Shown here piece by piece: positions 1-11,420 of a DNA stretch of 64,000 nt (position 1 is the stretch's first letter; each line of letters starts with the position of its first letter). A program made the translations under genes and the position numbers. The stretch comes from Clavelina lepadiformis (Eukaryota > Chordata > Ascidiacea > Aplousobranchia > Clavelinidae). Location: positions 5,890,001 through 5,954,000 of the forward strand of contig NC_135242.1 of NCBI RefSeq assembly GCF_947623445.1, given 5' to 3'. The notes under the pieces were generated by a model, which made no database searches, had not been told where the DNA came from, and worked only from the letters and a program-made list of their open reading frames with translations.

Positions 1-291
1 ATAAGAATGATCGATGGTTACTACCAATTATGCCCCATTTTAAAAACGTTGCTCGCAAGTGGTAGCATATGCTTTCAAGGGAAGTGTTCGCTAATATTGA
101 AGACTTATCCTTGAGAGTCGGTGGATTCAATCTGATGAATCAGTGTCTATCTTAAGCTTCTGTAAATATAAGTTGAAAACACATTACCAAGGTTAACTTT
201 AATTTATCCACGTTCCGCTTTAGATACAGAATTTGAAAATACATGGTATTGCGTACATTTTAAGAGCTACCAATAAAATTTCAGAACTGAA

Positions 292-1998
292 CTAACGGCG
301 GCGTGTGCACTCTGGTGGTGGTCTAGACCAAATGCCATAGTCGTTGTTATGCTTAAGCCAGCAGCTGATACTTTTCATTCCCTCTAATGTGTAACCGTCA
401 TCACAAAAGAACCTATACAACAAATTTTGCAATTGTCGCTTAATAAATATGTTGTCTGTAACAGAGGTATAGGCAAACTATGCGTCGAAGGATAACGTTC
501 AGCACGCGGATTTCCGTAAAGCTTTTTTAGACCAAGCCCAAAAGTGTGATTTTTGGATAGGCTACAATCTAATATCAAACTAGTTTACTCAAATTGGAGT
601 AAGACAATATACCACCTGCTATCAGCCTGTGAACTCAGATGCTTTGTTTAATTGATTGCATCATTGGCAATTTTATTTTTGGGTTACATCACACTCATAC
701 TGTGTTTATGTCTTTTGCTATGTGTGTTGTGTCTTTCCGCACTGCGGGCATTAATACCTTCAGGATGCTTCCACCTTGTGCTTACCGTATTTGGTTACAT
801 ATTTGTGTTACAACTTTTACAGAATGTGCAAGTTATCACATTTCTATCCACAAGTCCAACCTTTAAGGCATCATAAATAAAAAGTCACTTTTTTATCGTT
901 GTATTATAGAGCATGTTGTGATAGCTTGTGACGTGTAATACTAGTTTTAAACATTCCATGTAGAACTAGCCCAGACAAAAAGGGAACCGCTTTAAAGATT
1001 ATTGGAAAAAGTTTATTTTTATGCAATGTTATAGCTATTGAATATCAATGAAAGTTTTCTTTTCAGATTGGAGAACGCAGTTACACCAGGACGTATGATA
1101 ACGTCACATTCGTCACTAACTTATTATGACTTCATAAATTCTTATGGCTTTGGAGCTTCTATAACAGTTTGACACCCAACGCGGCCTTCGAGTCAACAAG
1201 TTTGCCCATCCTTGTTCTATTATAGTCTATATTCTAGGATTAAGTACGACTTAAGTTTATGAAACATGCCTTACCGACAGACACTTCTGATCTTGTATCG
1301 ACGAGTACATTCCACTCCTCCATTGTCAATTTTTCTGATGGCTGGACACTTGGCAATAACACATTTGGGGGCAGGATGGTAACGCTTGCTCTCCATGTCT
1401 AAACAATGATAATAATTAAAAAATATGTTAAAAGCTTTAGTCTTATTACTCCCTTGCAAAAAATATCCCACGGCTTTTGCAAAAATTAGGTCAGTTTACA
1501 TTTTCTTTAAACATTAGTTTTTATGCGCTGTACTATATGCATATGGCTTCAATAAAAATTCTGTATATAACATTAACGTTTAAAAGTATTACCTATTTGG
1601 TTAAATCAAAAAATCATGTAATTTGCTTCCTATTCGTTTTCAGGTTCCTTTCTGTAACGAAAGCCCGATCATTGGCTTTTTGCTAACGATATTGTAATAT
1701 ACACTGCCTGATGTCGATGTTTTCGGGTTTCAGTGCAGGCTGCGGGCTTATCCGTTTAATTCCACTTAACAAGGATTTACGTTACTTGTTATGGCTTATC
1801 GCAAACATAAACGAAGTGGCTATGACAGTACAAAAACACAGGATGAATTAACTTATGTCTTACCGCACTTCGACACATGTGAACCTATCATTTTAAATCC
1901 TCTTCGACATGAAAATTTACATTCTGAATCGGTTATAAAGTCATCAGTGCACTTCATAAATCCGTTTCGTGGTGGCGAAAGAGAATCGCAAGGCTTGC
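292..1998 (-). CDS. Sushi-domain cassette (2 sushi domains), partial gene or alternative 3' end of gene A
   Basis: Three minus-strand exons, 1864-1998, 1275-1398 and 292-412, join in phases 1, 1 and 2 and end at TAG 292-294. They encode two six-cysteine sushi (CCP) domains. The first has the PPRNGFMKC...CKFSCRRGF pattern and the second DNGGVEC...CRFFCDDGYTL ending SRPPPEC. The first exon is 135 nt, exactly like exon 5 of gene A at 4460-4594. I found no signal peptide or three-finger exons between 2000 and 3968, so the cassette either uses exons 1-4 of gene A as an alternative 3' end, or is a duplicate that lost its 5' part. A GT that could serve as a phase-1 donor lies just before the stop, so further exons could lie beyond the left window edge. 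An ATTAAA-type signal sits at 198-203 on the minus strand. Sushi domains generally mediate extracellular protein binding. Confidence 0.75.
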
Positions 1999-3968
1999 CT
2001 ATAAAACACCTAATAAACAAAAAAATAAAACCTATAACGATTTTATGTAAAAAACTTTTATTTTTTTCTTTGCTCTTTCTCATACCCTATGGCCTATACC
2101 TATCTGTTCTTCATTCTCATAGTATGTGCGCTCATATATGTATTACATGATTACGATGTGAAACGTTACAACATCGTCCACGACAATACCGAATATTACT
2201 GAATATACATGAAATTCGTTGAGATATCACTTCATCCATTTCAAATTAATGATCAAGTTTTATGGTAGGATGCACTATACACACTTTCAAAAGCGCGTTT
2301 TTTTTTCGACAAAATGTGACAAGCGACATTCTAGCTTTGCGTTGTGCTGATTTAGAAATAAAAACCGATTTTAAGTAAAATGAAAAAAACAGATATCCCC
2401 GTATGTTTTGAAATTAAAAAAATTAAAGTTACATATACAGTATACTCATGTTTGCATTATGCTTAACCATTTGTCGACGTGTCGCGATTTTGTTATAAAT
2501 GCGATTATGTGCGTTTTATATTTATGACATCATAGCAAAACATGGTTGTATACTGCGTTTACTGTAAAATATATACATATGATATATATCATTCATACAT
2601 ATTGATTTGTATTATAGTTTTGAAAAATAATTTCAAATACAGGAGCATAAAAGATTGGCAACATATTTTTCAGAATATATTCCATATTTTTTTGTTTTTG
2701 TTTGATAAACTCAGTAACAGTGTGATAGGATGGGCAAGTTGACCGATACTAATAAAGCAAACACACTGTGTGTCATTTATCAACTTTCAACGCATACTAA
2801 ATTAATTTAGGATTAGAATTCTGGTTTTAAAGGATGCATAAATATGTAGCTAAAGACGCGCTCAACAGCTTTCGATTTAATCCTTCTCGATATGCTGTCG
2901 TGTTATTCTGTGGTCTTGTAACCAGAAATGTTTTACCATTTTCAACCGCTCAAGGCATTTCATTCCATCATATAGCGTTGGATGCATTTGGTTGCTTTTT
3001 GACTCACTTTTGCCTCGAGCTCATCATCATAATGCACTATATTCCTTTTACAGTTTAAACTTTTATATCTGTGGGAGGTTGGAGAGTGGTATATGACGTA
3101 CGGTGAAGACTATAGTTTTTGAACTGATTTTGTATTATGTATATATTCTTTGAAAAATTTCGTATACCGTATCATCACTCTTGTTAATTCATATGTCAAA
3201 TTTTCTTTACAGCTGACAATAGTGGCAGACTAATGTTGACCCTTGGTAGGTAAATTTGTCGTTTTACATGCTTTGTTTTACATTTGTATCTACAGTATAC
3301 AACTTTTATTTATAGTTAACAACCATACGAAACAAATTGAAAGAGATTTTTTAAATTTTTACGTCACGATGTCGGTGTTGAGAAATGTGTAGCAATTATA
3401 TATCTACATGTCCTTAAGCTATTATAAAACATTTCAATTAACCCGTCGTTGTTGCTTCTCATTAAGTAAAGACACTTTATCTTAATTACGGTGACATTTG
3501 TTTAAGTTAGTAAAAATTGAAGGTCTTCACCTGCTCCAAACAAAAATTATTGTCTCTCTATTCAACGCCACAAGAATTTCGCATTTCGCAGCAAATCGAT
3601 TTATTTTGTTACATTCTATTTAGTATAGGATGCTGAGAGATCGTCAATAAATTTGAACATTTCGATCCAATTAATTACATGTGGCTGTCATTGAACACCG
3701 CAGCAATATTTCACACTCAGCTATATTACATAATCTTTTCACGGCTTGCTGAAATGATGATTGTTTCTTTCAACTTGAGCAATGTTTTCCCTATAGAATA
3801 ATTTAAAAGCTGTTATAATTGAAAGTTATATTAAAAAGTTATAAAAAAATACGTGTCGATATTGACCAATTAAATCTTGACTTTGTCAGAAAAAATTCCA
3901 ATAACGTACTTTTTAGAATAATCTACTTTCGAATTATCCAATAACAGCAATTTAAAAGCTAGTAGTAC
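1999..3968. other. AT-rich spacer or intron between sushi cassettes
   Basis: I checked this stretch on the minus strand for a signal peptide or three-finger exon like those of genes A and B and saw none. The short open frames here have no recognisable motif or splice context. A possible polyadenylation signal for gene A (AATAAA on the minus strand) lies at 3600-3605. If the 292-1998 cassette is spliced to gene A, this stretch is intronic. Confidence 0.5.
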
Positions 3969-6438
3969 CTATTCACATATCGGAATGACTCTGCTCCATA
4001 GACCTGTGTCAGATGCTTCGTTCTTCATAAAGCATTCAAGTAGGGAGTCACCTGAAAGCCTATATCCTGGATTGCACGAAAATCTGTCGAGAATTTGGCA
4101 TAATTGAAATACGCAATATCACATCGCTTTTTAACTTTGCATATACCATTTGGATATAGGCATAATATTTTTTAATAGTCTTACCGGCATCGGCTCTTGA
4201 TCCTATTTCCCCTTGAGCACACGACTGAACCGTTTTCTGGGTCAGCCAAGGCCTCGCATAAAATTGGTTCGCAGGTCGGTGGCTCAAAATCTCTTACGCT
4301 AAACAAATCTAAGACAAATCAAAATGAAATAATTTCCAGCTGAAACGTTTGGTGATTCATGGTTATAACAAATAATGAAGGAAAGAAAAAATACATAAAC
4401 AGATCAGAAAAAAGAAGTTTAGTACTTTGCATCTTGTAATCCCAGAAAAATCAACTAACCGCATTTCGACACTGCTGAACCCACCAACTTAAACCCTTTT
4501 CGGCACGAAAATGTGCATTCACTTGGAGCATCGAATCCACCTTCGCATTTCATCATTCCATTTCTAGGTCTAGTAATCTTGTTGCAAGGAAGTCCTGTGA
4601 GTAGCAGTAATATTGGATAATCTATTGTTTCATTAGTTAATTATAGAGCTGTAAAAAGTCCAGAGTTTTGAGCGTGAAATTAACCGAATATACCTCCTAT
4701 TAGCTCGGTCTCCCCCTCAGGTGGTCTGCAGTAAAGTCGTTCAGTGTTGCAGCCGTTTGAAGTACAGCAACACCTACATACCGACGATGGTGGCTCCATG
4801 GTACACTGGCGATCGGGATCGGGAACGTACACCCAAGCAGGCCGGGAATCCTTAACGAATGGGCAAAGGCCGGACATTTAAAAAAATGTAAGAAAACTAT
4901 TTTACGTTTCTTTTGCATTAATCCACTCTATCTCACCTGAACATGATTGGCTCCGCAGGCCTTCAATGAAATGCACGTTTTTCTTACTACGGGTTGGTCG
5001 CCCCATCCCCCGTGACGAAGAATAATGCCACACGCTTCCTACAGGTAAAAATACTTAATTAAAACTGAAACCTCAAAACCGTTATTTGTGTGTAATTTTT
5101 GTTGCTGTTATTAAATAGAGGCATTAATTGTCGTGATAGTTACATAATACCTCCTTGGTTAGATGGGAACTGTATTGTCATCTGTCATGGAACTGTCATG
5201 TCAGAGAAATTAAAAAAACCTTTTAACTATATCAGATCATAATCAATTTTTACACGCCCATGTATATACGACGAAAAACACATACACACCTTCACTTATA
5301 GTAATCAAAGAATGAAAACGAAAATGGTTTTCGAAAACGGTGTTTAATTTGAACATAACGGAAACCAATGTCATCAAGTACCACATTTACATTTGCTATT
5401 TCCTACGAACGAAAATAACACGCAAGGTTATGTAGGTGCAGCAGTCACGTATATGAGGGGTCACGTGACCACCCAAGTAGTTTGGACGCCTGAAGTGGTG
5501 CCGGCGCTCAACAATCAAACTGAGTGCTTAGTAATGATAGATCGCCAAGTTAATTGTGATACCGGAATTTTAAAACTTGTTCGACTAGTTTTATGTGATT
5601 TTGTTTGTGCCATGAAATCTGCTTATTTTAATTTAACACGAAGTTAAATCTCTGGTTTAAAGATAATTTAACATACGGCTTGCAAGAAAATAACATTTTG
5701 TAAACCGTTTAAGTCACGCAACAACACAAGATCCATAAATATTTATTTGTAAATCTCTGGACTTATTCGCTGAAGTAAGCCTACTGGCAGCGTTTCAACA
5801 TTAAATATAAAAGTATATTCTTTTATAGCTTATAAGGGTAAATAACGTGCTTATAATTAATTTCTTAACACTTGTAACTTAAAACAAATTATGCGGGTAT
5901 TTGTTTAAATCAAATATTGTGTATGTAAGATAAAAACGATATCTGTGAATATCTATTTTGTATAATTATATTGCTGGCTAGTTGAAAATCTGTACTTTTA
6001 CTTACCACGAACTTTTGCAACAAGATCTTGAAATGTACATACCTGTGATTCAGCGCATTCCGTAAGCTTCCCTTTGCCCAGACATTCTATTTGTGGGTTT
6101 TCTGCTTGACTGTCAGTAAATTCACATTCCCAGCAAACAATAGCTACGAACAAGTAACAAGTGCTTACTTCATGACTACTTTCAAGGTCATTAATACTAC
6201 ATTAATACAAGGTCATCATTAAAATGCCAAAATGCCAAAATATCAAAATGTCAAAATGTCAAAATGTCAAGCAACTAATCTCAATAATTGTTGAAGGAAA
6301 CAAAAAAAAATTTTAAGCTTTTAAGTTTTACAGTGCTTAATGATTCAATTTGCAGTAGTTATAATTTTTTGCACATTTACCTGAAACGCAGGAAAAGCAA
6401 AATAGCAAGGACAGTGCAATCAAAAACTGCCTATGCAT
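3969..6438 (-). CDS. Gene A: secreted three-finger (Ly6/uPAR-like) plus two-sushi protein, 257 aa
   Basis: Seven minus-strand exons: 6381-6438, 6043-6143, 4937-5038, 4694-4850, 4460-4594, 4185-4290 and 3969-4083 (phases 1,0,0,1,1,2, stop TAG 3969-3971). All junctions are GT-AG. Residues 1-20 are a signal peptide (MHRQFLIALSLLFCFSCVS). Residues about 21-130 form a cysteine-rich domain starting VCWECEF and closing VCRCCCTSNGCN, the CC...CN ending typical of Ly6/uPAR three-finger folds. Two sushi domains follow, at about 141-200 and 203-256, with the NG...C...CTFSCRKGF and CRFSCNPGYRL patterns. The start is the only ATG before the hydrophobic core. The protein has no transmembrane helix or catalytic domain, so a secreted binding role is inferred. 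It is a close paralogue of gene B, with matching intron phases, but stops where gene B continues into a third sushi domain and a vWA domain. Confidence 0.88.
6221..6268. repeat. 8-bp tandem repeat, 6 units
   Basis: Six imperfect copies of AAAATGYC lie in the first intron of gene A. This is a simple repeat with no coding role. Confidence 0.8.
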
Positions 6439-7033
6439 TTTTATTTTCTTGAATACTCCTGCATAAAACAAAAATTTTTGTTAAAAGCTTCCGAATCTTC
6501 CAGGTTTTCAAATCAAAAAGTTTTACAATCTATGCTTTCTGTCAGAAATTTAAACTCTTTAATATTGAATTAAGATAAACTTTGAAGAATAAACAGATTT
6601 AACATTACAAGGAAATAACATTCTTCTTGTAGACTGCAAGCAGTTGTTTTACGTATCGAAAAATCTCACAACTATTGTTTACTAAAACGCAAGGTCTGAC
6701 TGCTTAAAGATGCTATTCATTATCTGACATATATTGTCAATTAATGCTAAATGAAATGTACCGTGCCTTTAATAAAGCAGATAATGTGGCCATGATCGAA
6801 AAACGCTATGACGTTTCCGTCATCAGTTTTAGTATAAGCTGTTACTGATATGCCGGGTTACCAGGTTATAAATACATGTTTCATGTGACTGTAAATTTAA
6901 AATGAAATTGGTCACATTTAAAAATGAGATTTTGGAACTGCAAATTAGCAAAACAAACGTATGTATTTATTTGGAAAAAAGGAAAATTGATACAATAAAA
7001 GAATCCTGACAAACCGGATAACGCCAATGCTGT
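6439..7033. other. Upstream flank of gene A
   Basis: This 595-bp stretch between the start of gene A and the fold-back repeat should contain the gene A promoter. I see no clear TATA box or coding potential. Confidence 0.4.
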
Positions 7034-9165
7034 ACTTAAGAAAAACCTCGAGTGGACATGACCAACGTATAATTTGAAACAAATAATCCTAATGGACGGC
7101 AAAGCAATTGCAATAAGTGTCTTTAAGTTTGATTTAGAGTCACGGATATTAGTTTATTATAGCTCTATAAATTTTGTTTTTGCTATTTCAACTTTTCTCT
7201 TCATTCTGTTAAACTCTACAAAAACAAGCAAAGCAAACCATCTCTACACGACTAAGAATGACAGGAGTTATGTTGACTTCATGGTTTCTAAATATTTCTC
7301 ATATTTAGCCCGAAGCAAACAACAACAACAACGTGTTTTTAAAAGAATTGCTCGAAGCTGAGTTATAATACCAATAACACACAACAAATACGTGTACTGC
7401 ATGAAGCAGACTGTGTTGCTTTGTTTAATCCGGTCAATATCTAATAACTGTTTAGCCTAGAATAAGCGGATTTTCTGCTAAGCAATTCTTTTTGTCCAAG
7501 AAGTGCATGTGCATCAATTTTTTTTAAAATTATAACATCGTGAACATAACACGTTGGTCATCTTCAAACACAATCAATTTTTACGGCTCCTTTACCTCAA
7601 CTTACTGTGTCGTGTTCTACTTCTACTGTAATGTTTGATTGCCGTCAACAAAGTGTAATTTTTGTAAGCGTTACGAATCTTAGCAAACACGATTTTTTAA
7701 ACTTGATTTGCTTCCACGGATATTTACATTTTAAAAGTATAGTTCGGGTAAGTATTTATTAGTAAGAATACCGTAAGGTCGAATATTCTAAGGTGAAATA
7801 GATTAATTATCCTAATATTTTGGAAATAATTTGTATGCGTAAAGGGTTTGTAAGCATTAGACTAAGTCTCCTTCAAACACTATGTGTTCGAGAATTTTGT
7901 GTAAAAAGGAAACTTCTGAAAAACTCATTAGTCGTTATATCCGAGCTAAGGCCTTATTTCACATTTTACATGCTTTTTTCCGTTTGTCATCGTGCAAAAT
8001 TAACCAATTTAAAATTACTGTACCTATAATTATGTCGGTTCCTTATTGTGGTAGACAATTAACTCTAACAATTATCACTCTTTGCTCTTAAGATGAAAGT
8101 AACTGGATCGTTTAAAATTCGCAATCACAAAATTTTAGCGATTGACTAACAAAGTTCTCAACTCAATTTCAAACCCACCAAACCTGTATTACAATTACCC
8201 GTTGGAAGAGAACAAGAGTAAACTTAGGTTACAAGTCATCAGAGATGTATAAGTCATCAGAGGTCTTCAAACAGGGCTTTTCGAGCTGGATTAAAGCTTA
8301 AGGAAGTTTTTTGTCTAAATCTCACAAATCCTTTACAGCATTCACACATTGTTTATAAAAGCATTACAATGATTAAACGATTTTACCAATGGGCCTTTTA
8401 GTTTAGTTATAAAACAAAATTTACCCGAATTATATTTTTGAAATGTAAAAATCCATTAAAACAAGGTGATGGTTTATCAGAAAACCGTGTTTGTTAAGCT
8501 TTTAAAAAGATTACAAGAATTACGATCTGTTGACAGCAATAAAATTTTATAAACAGAACACACTACAGCTTAGCAACTACCCACAACATAAGTAAGTTAA
8601 AGGAATCGTAATATCAGGTTGTGTTTGAAGAGGACCAGCGTTTGTGATGTTATAAAAGCGACGCCATAACTTTCTTAAAAATTAATGCACGTGCGCTTCT
8701 TGGACAAAAACAATTGCTTCGGAGAAAATCTGCTTTATGATTGGTCTTGGTTGTTGGATATCGACCGCATTCGACAAAGCTACACAGTCTGCTTCATGCA
8801 GTACACAGATTTGTTGTGTGGTTATTGATATTACAACTCAGCTTCAAGCGAATCTTTTAAAAACACGTTGTTGTTTGCTTCGGGCTAAATATGAGAAATA
8901 ATTAGAGACCATGAGATCAACATAATTCCTGTCATTCTTTGTCGTGTAGAGATGATTTGCTTTGTTTGTTCTCACACAGTCAGAATGGAGAGAAAACTTG
9001 AAATAGCAAAAACAACATTTATAGAGCTATATACTCAAATAATAAACTAATAGTCGTGACCACAAAAACAATTTAAAGACAGTTGTAGAAAATACGTCGC
9101 CGCCCATTACAATTATTTGTTTTGAATATTACGTTGGTCAAGTCCACTCAAGGTTTTTCTAAGTA
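7034..9165. repeat. Large imperfect inverted repeat (fold-back element), about 2.1 kb
   Basis: The left arm (about 7034-7770) and right arm (about 8395-9165) are reverse complements with scattered mismatches and small indels. The outer ends pair as CTTAAGAAAAACCTCGAGTGG against CTTAGAAAAACCTTGAGTGG. Blocks such as TCTGCTTCATGCAGTACAC and CGGGCTAAATATGAGAAAT are shared. Similarity weakens toward the centre near 8090 but is still traceable. No transposase reading frame is visible. The structure suits a fold-back transposon or an old inverted duplication. The small open frames in the arms look like chance. Confidence 0.8.
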
Positions 9166-9304
9166 GACTTGTATCATATACAATTTATACACATATCATA
9201 TACATGTACTAGATATTGTATCATACAAGTATCACACCATATGCACTTTATATGATGTTTTAGGATTACTCTTACTATCTTGTTTCGAAACCCACTTTTT
9301 CCAC

Positions 9305-11420
9305 TCAAGGGGATCGTGGGGTCAGCAGCTCTAGGAGCTCCCGGAACAGTTCGCGGACTTTCGTCACGTCTCTGTCAATTCGGCTAAAAAATACCTAATC
9401 GTGATCAGGCCAGGTCAGTGAAGTAATTGTACCACCTAGTTCTTGGTCGATTCTTTGGTCTTTTACCGGTTGGTGCCGCAAGCAAGACTTAGTTTGCAAG
9501 TCTTTCCTGAGGCATTCTGGTGACGTGACCAAACCATCGTAGTTGGGACCTTCCAATTCGAAGAAGTAGTGGCTCAACATTTAGAGATTTACAGATTTTG
9601 GTTTTACGCATTTGATGTATTAGCGTTACGTCATAAACTTTTCTTTAAAAACCCATTTGTGAAGCTTGCATTGGCGAGCACACTCTTCCGGTCATTATCT
9701 AAGATTCGTGACCATAGATGAGAGCTCGAATGAAAATTGACTTCTAAATTGAGAGATTTGTCGCCTTAAAAAGCTATCGCTTTATGACGACCGAACGTTG
9801 AAGCTCACGCATGACTTACAAATTCTGGTGTCTATTTTAGTGTTCTGTCTTCCATCACTCGTGAATTGCGCCACCAAATACTTGAACATCTCCACCTGTT
9901 TCAGTGTTTCTCCTCACACTTGCAATGAGCACTGACCAGGTTTTCTTCAAAAGCAGAATACCTCAGTTTTCTTTATGGTTATTTGCATCTCTGAGTCATT
10001 GCAAACTGTTGCAAAACGATTGATTGCAAGATCAAAATCGAAAGAAGCCAGAATAAATAAGTTATCTGCAAACAGCAGATGACTGATACTAATGCTTCCA
10101 ACCATAACACACTCTTCGCCAAGGCTGTCTGCCTGTCTATCCAGTTCATGTAAACTACAATAAGAAGAGGTGATAGCACACATCCCTGGCTGTGTCAAAA
10201 ACCCACAGTGAAGGGTTCTAAGTTAACACTGTTCAAACGGAGACAATTGTACGGTTATTGTACATTGATTTAATGGCTACCAGTACGCTACCATCAATAC
10301 CACACTCGTGCAGCACTCTCCGGAGCTTATCTCGAGAAACTCGATCATAGATCAACAAAGATCATCAACGTTTTCGAGATCAAAGCAGACGGAGACATCT
10401 TTTGCGTATTCCCAAGACTTTTCGAAAATTTGCTTTTGTCTTCAAGTTGAGACACAACTATTTCACGGCATGGTTTTTCAAGACATTCGGCATACACTTC
10501 ACCAGGTAGACGAAGTAGAAAAATACTACGAAATACATTTCTTATCACCTTTCTTGTGTATTGGGATGATAACACCCATTTGCCAATCTTTCGGTGTTTT
10601 CCCTGACCTCAATGCTGCATGACACACACGGCTCAGCCAGATATTCCTCCTCGGTCCATGGCCTCCTGCATTTCCGGTCGGATTTCATTAGAACCAACCG
10701 CTTTACCAGCTTTCAGAAATCTTACAGCTTGGGTAACTTCAACCTCAGTGAAAAACATAGCGTTTGTGTGTCAGATTTTGTTTCTATGACAGGGATCATA
10801 AGATCTTTAAAGTATTCTCTCCATCTACCAAGGATATCATCTTCCTTGGTTAGGAAATCACTCTGTTGGTTTTTAACAAAATTAGCAGCATATGATCTTT
10901 TGCTCCACAGTCTGCGGATGGTTTTCCAGAAAACTTTATTAGTCGTTCTATAATCCGAGTCCAACATTTGTCCAAAGTCCTTCCAGGTCTGCTCTTTGGA
11001 CTGTTTTACTGCTTGTGCTGAAGCTTTTCGCACCTACAGTAAGTGTACCAATCTTGCAAAGCAGACTAAGGCCTGTCTTGGAGCCAGGCTTTGTGGGACG
11101 CCTTCTTTGCTCGAATAGCTTCCCACTTCATTCTATAAGACAGGTTAGTTTTGTAAGATCTTGGGGGCACCAGAGGTTTGAAGAGGTGTAGGTTGCAGAA
11201 AACCAGATGGTGATCGGTAGACAGCTCAGCTCCCCGTTTAACTCCAACGTTCACCTCAGAGGAAAATATGTCGACTGAAACGATACAAAAATTTATCAAC
11301 GACAGCTTCTCTGTACCTCTGTGTTCTAAAAAGGTATTCATAATGCTAGGAACGTAGTTACAACATGCATGCAAAATAGTTTTTGCCCCTTTTACATAAT
11401 CTTTGACATGCACAATCAAT
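9305..11420 (-). mobile_element. Decayed, 5'-truncated LINE (non-LTR retrotransposon)
   Basis: Minus-strand fragments in different frames keep the order expected for a LINE ORF2. The end of an AP-type endonuclease lies at 11066-11419 (LINFCIVS...GAELSTDHHLV). A linker with NKVFWKTIRRLWSKRS and GRWREYFKDL lies at 10722-11033. Degenerate reverse transcriptase follows, with SHLLFADNLFILAS at 9947-10198, where the catalytic FADD motif reads FADN. The C-terminal GHVTRMP-like and RELFRELLELL region ends at a stop at 9305-9307. The 5' part of the endonuclease is missing and the frame is broken many times, so it cannot be active. The clade (CR1, Rex1, RTE or other) cannot be settled by eye. Plus-strand open frames here are antisense shadows. 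Confidence 0.82.

Noticed and set aside
1791-2150. 119-aa plus-strand frame
   Set aside because: It lies across the antisense of a sushi exon with good splice sites on the minus strand.
7074-7361. 95-aa plus-strand frame
   Set aside because: It lies in the left arm of the fold-back repeat, and the right arm does not preserve it.
10308-10953. Plus-strand open frames of 104 and 119 aa
   Set aside because: Antisense to LINE reverse-transcriptase fragments on the minus strand.
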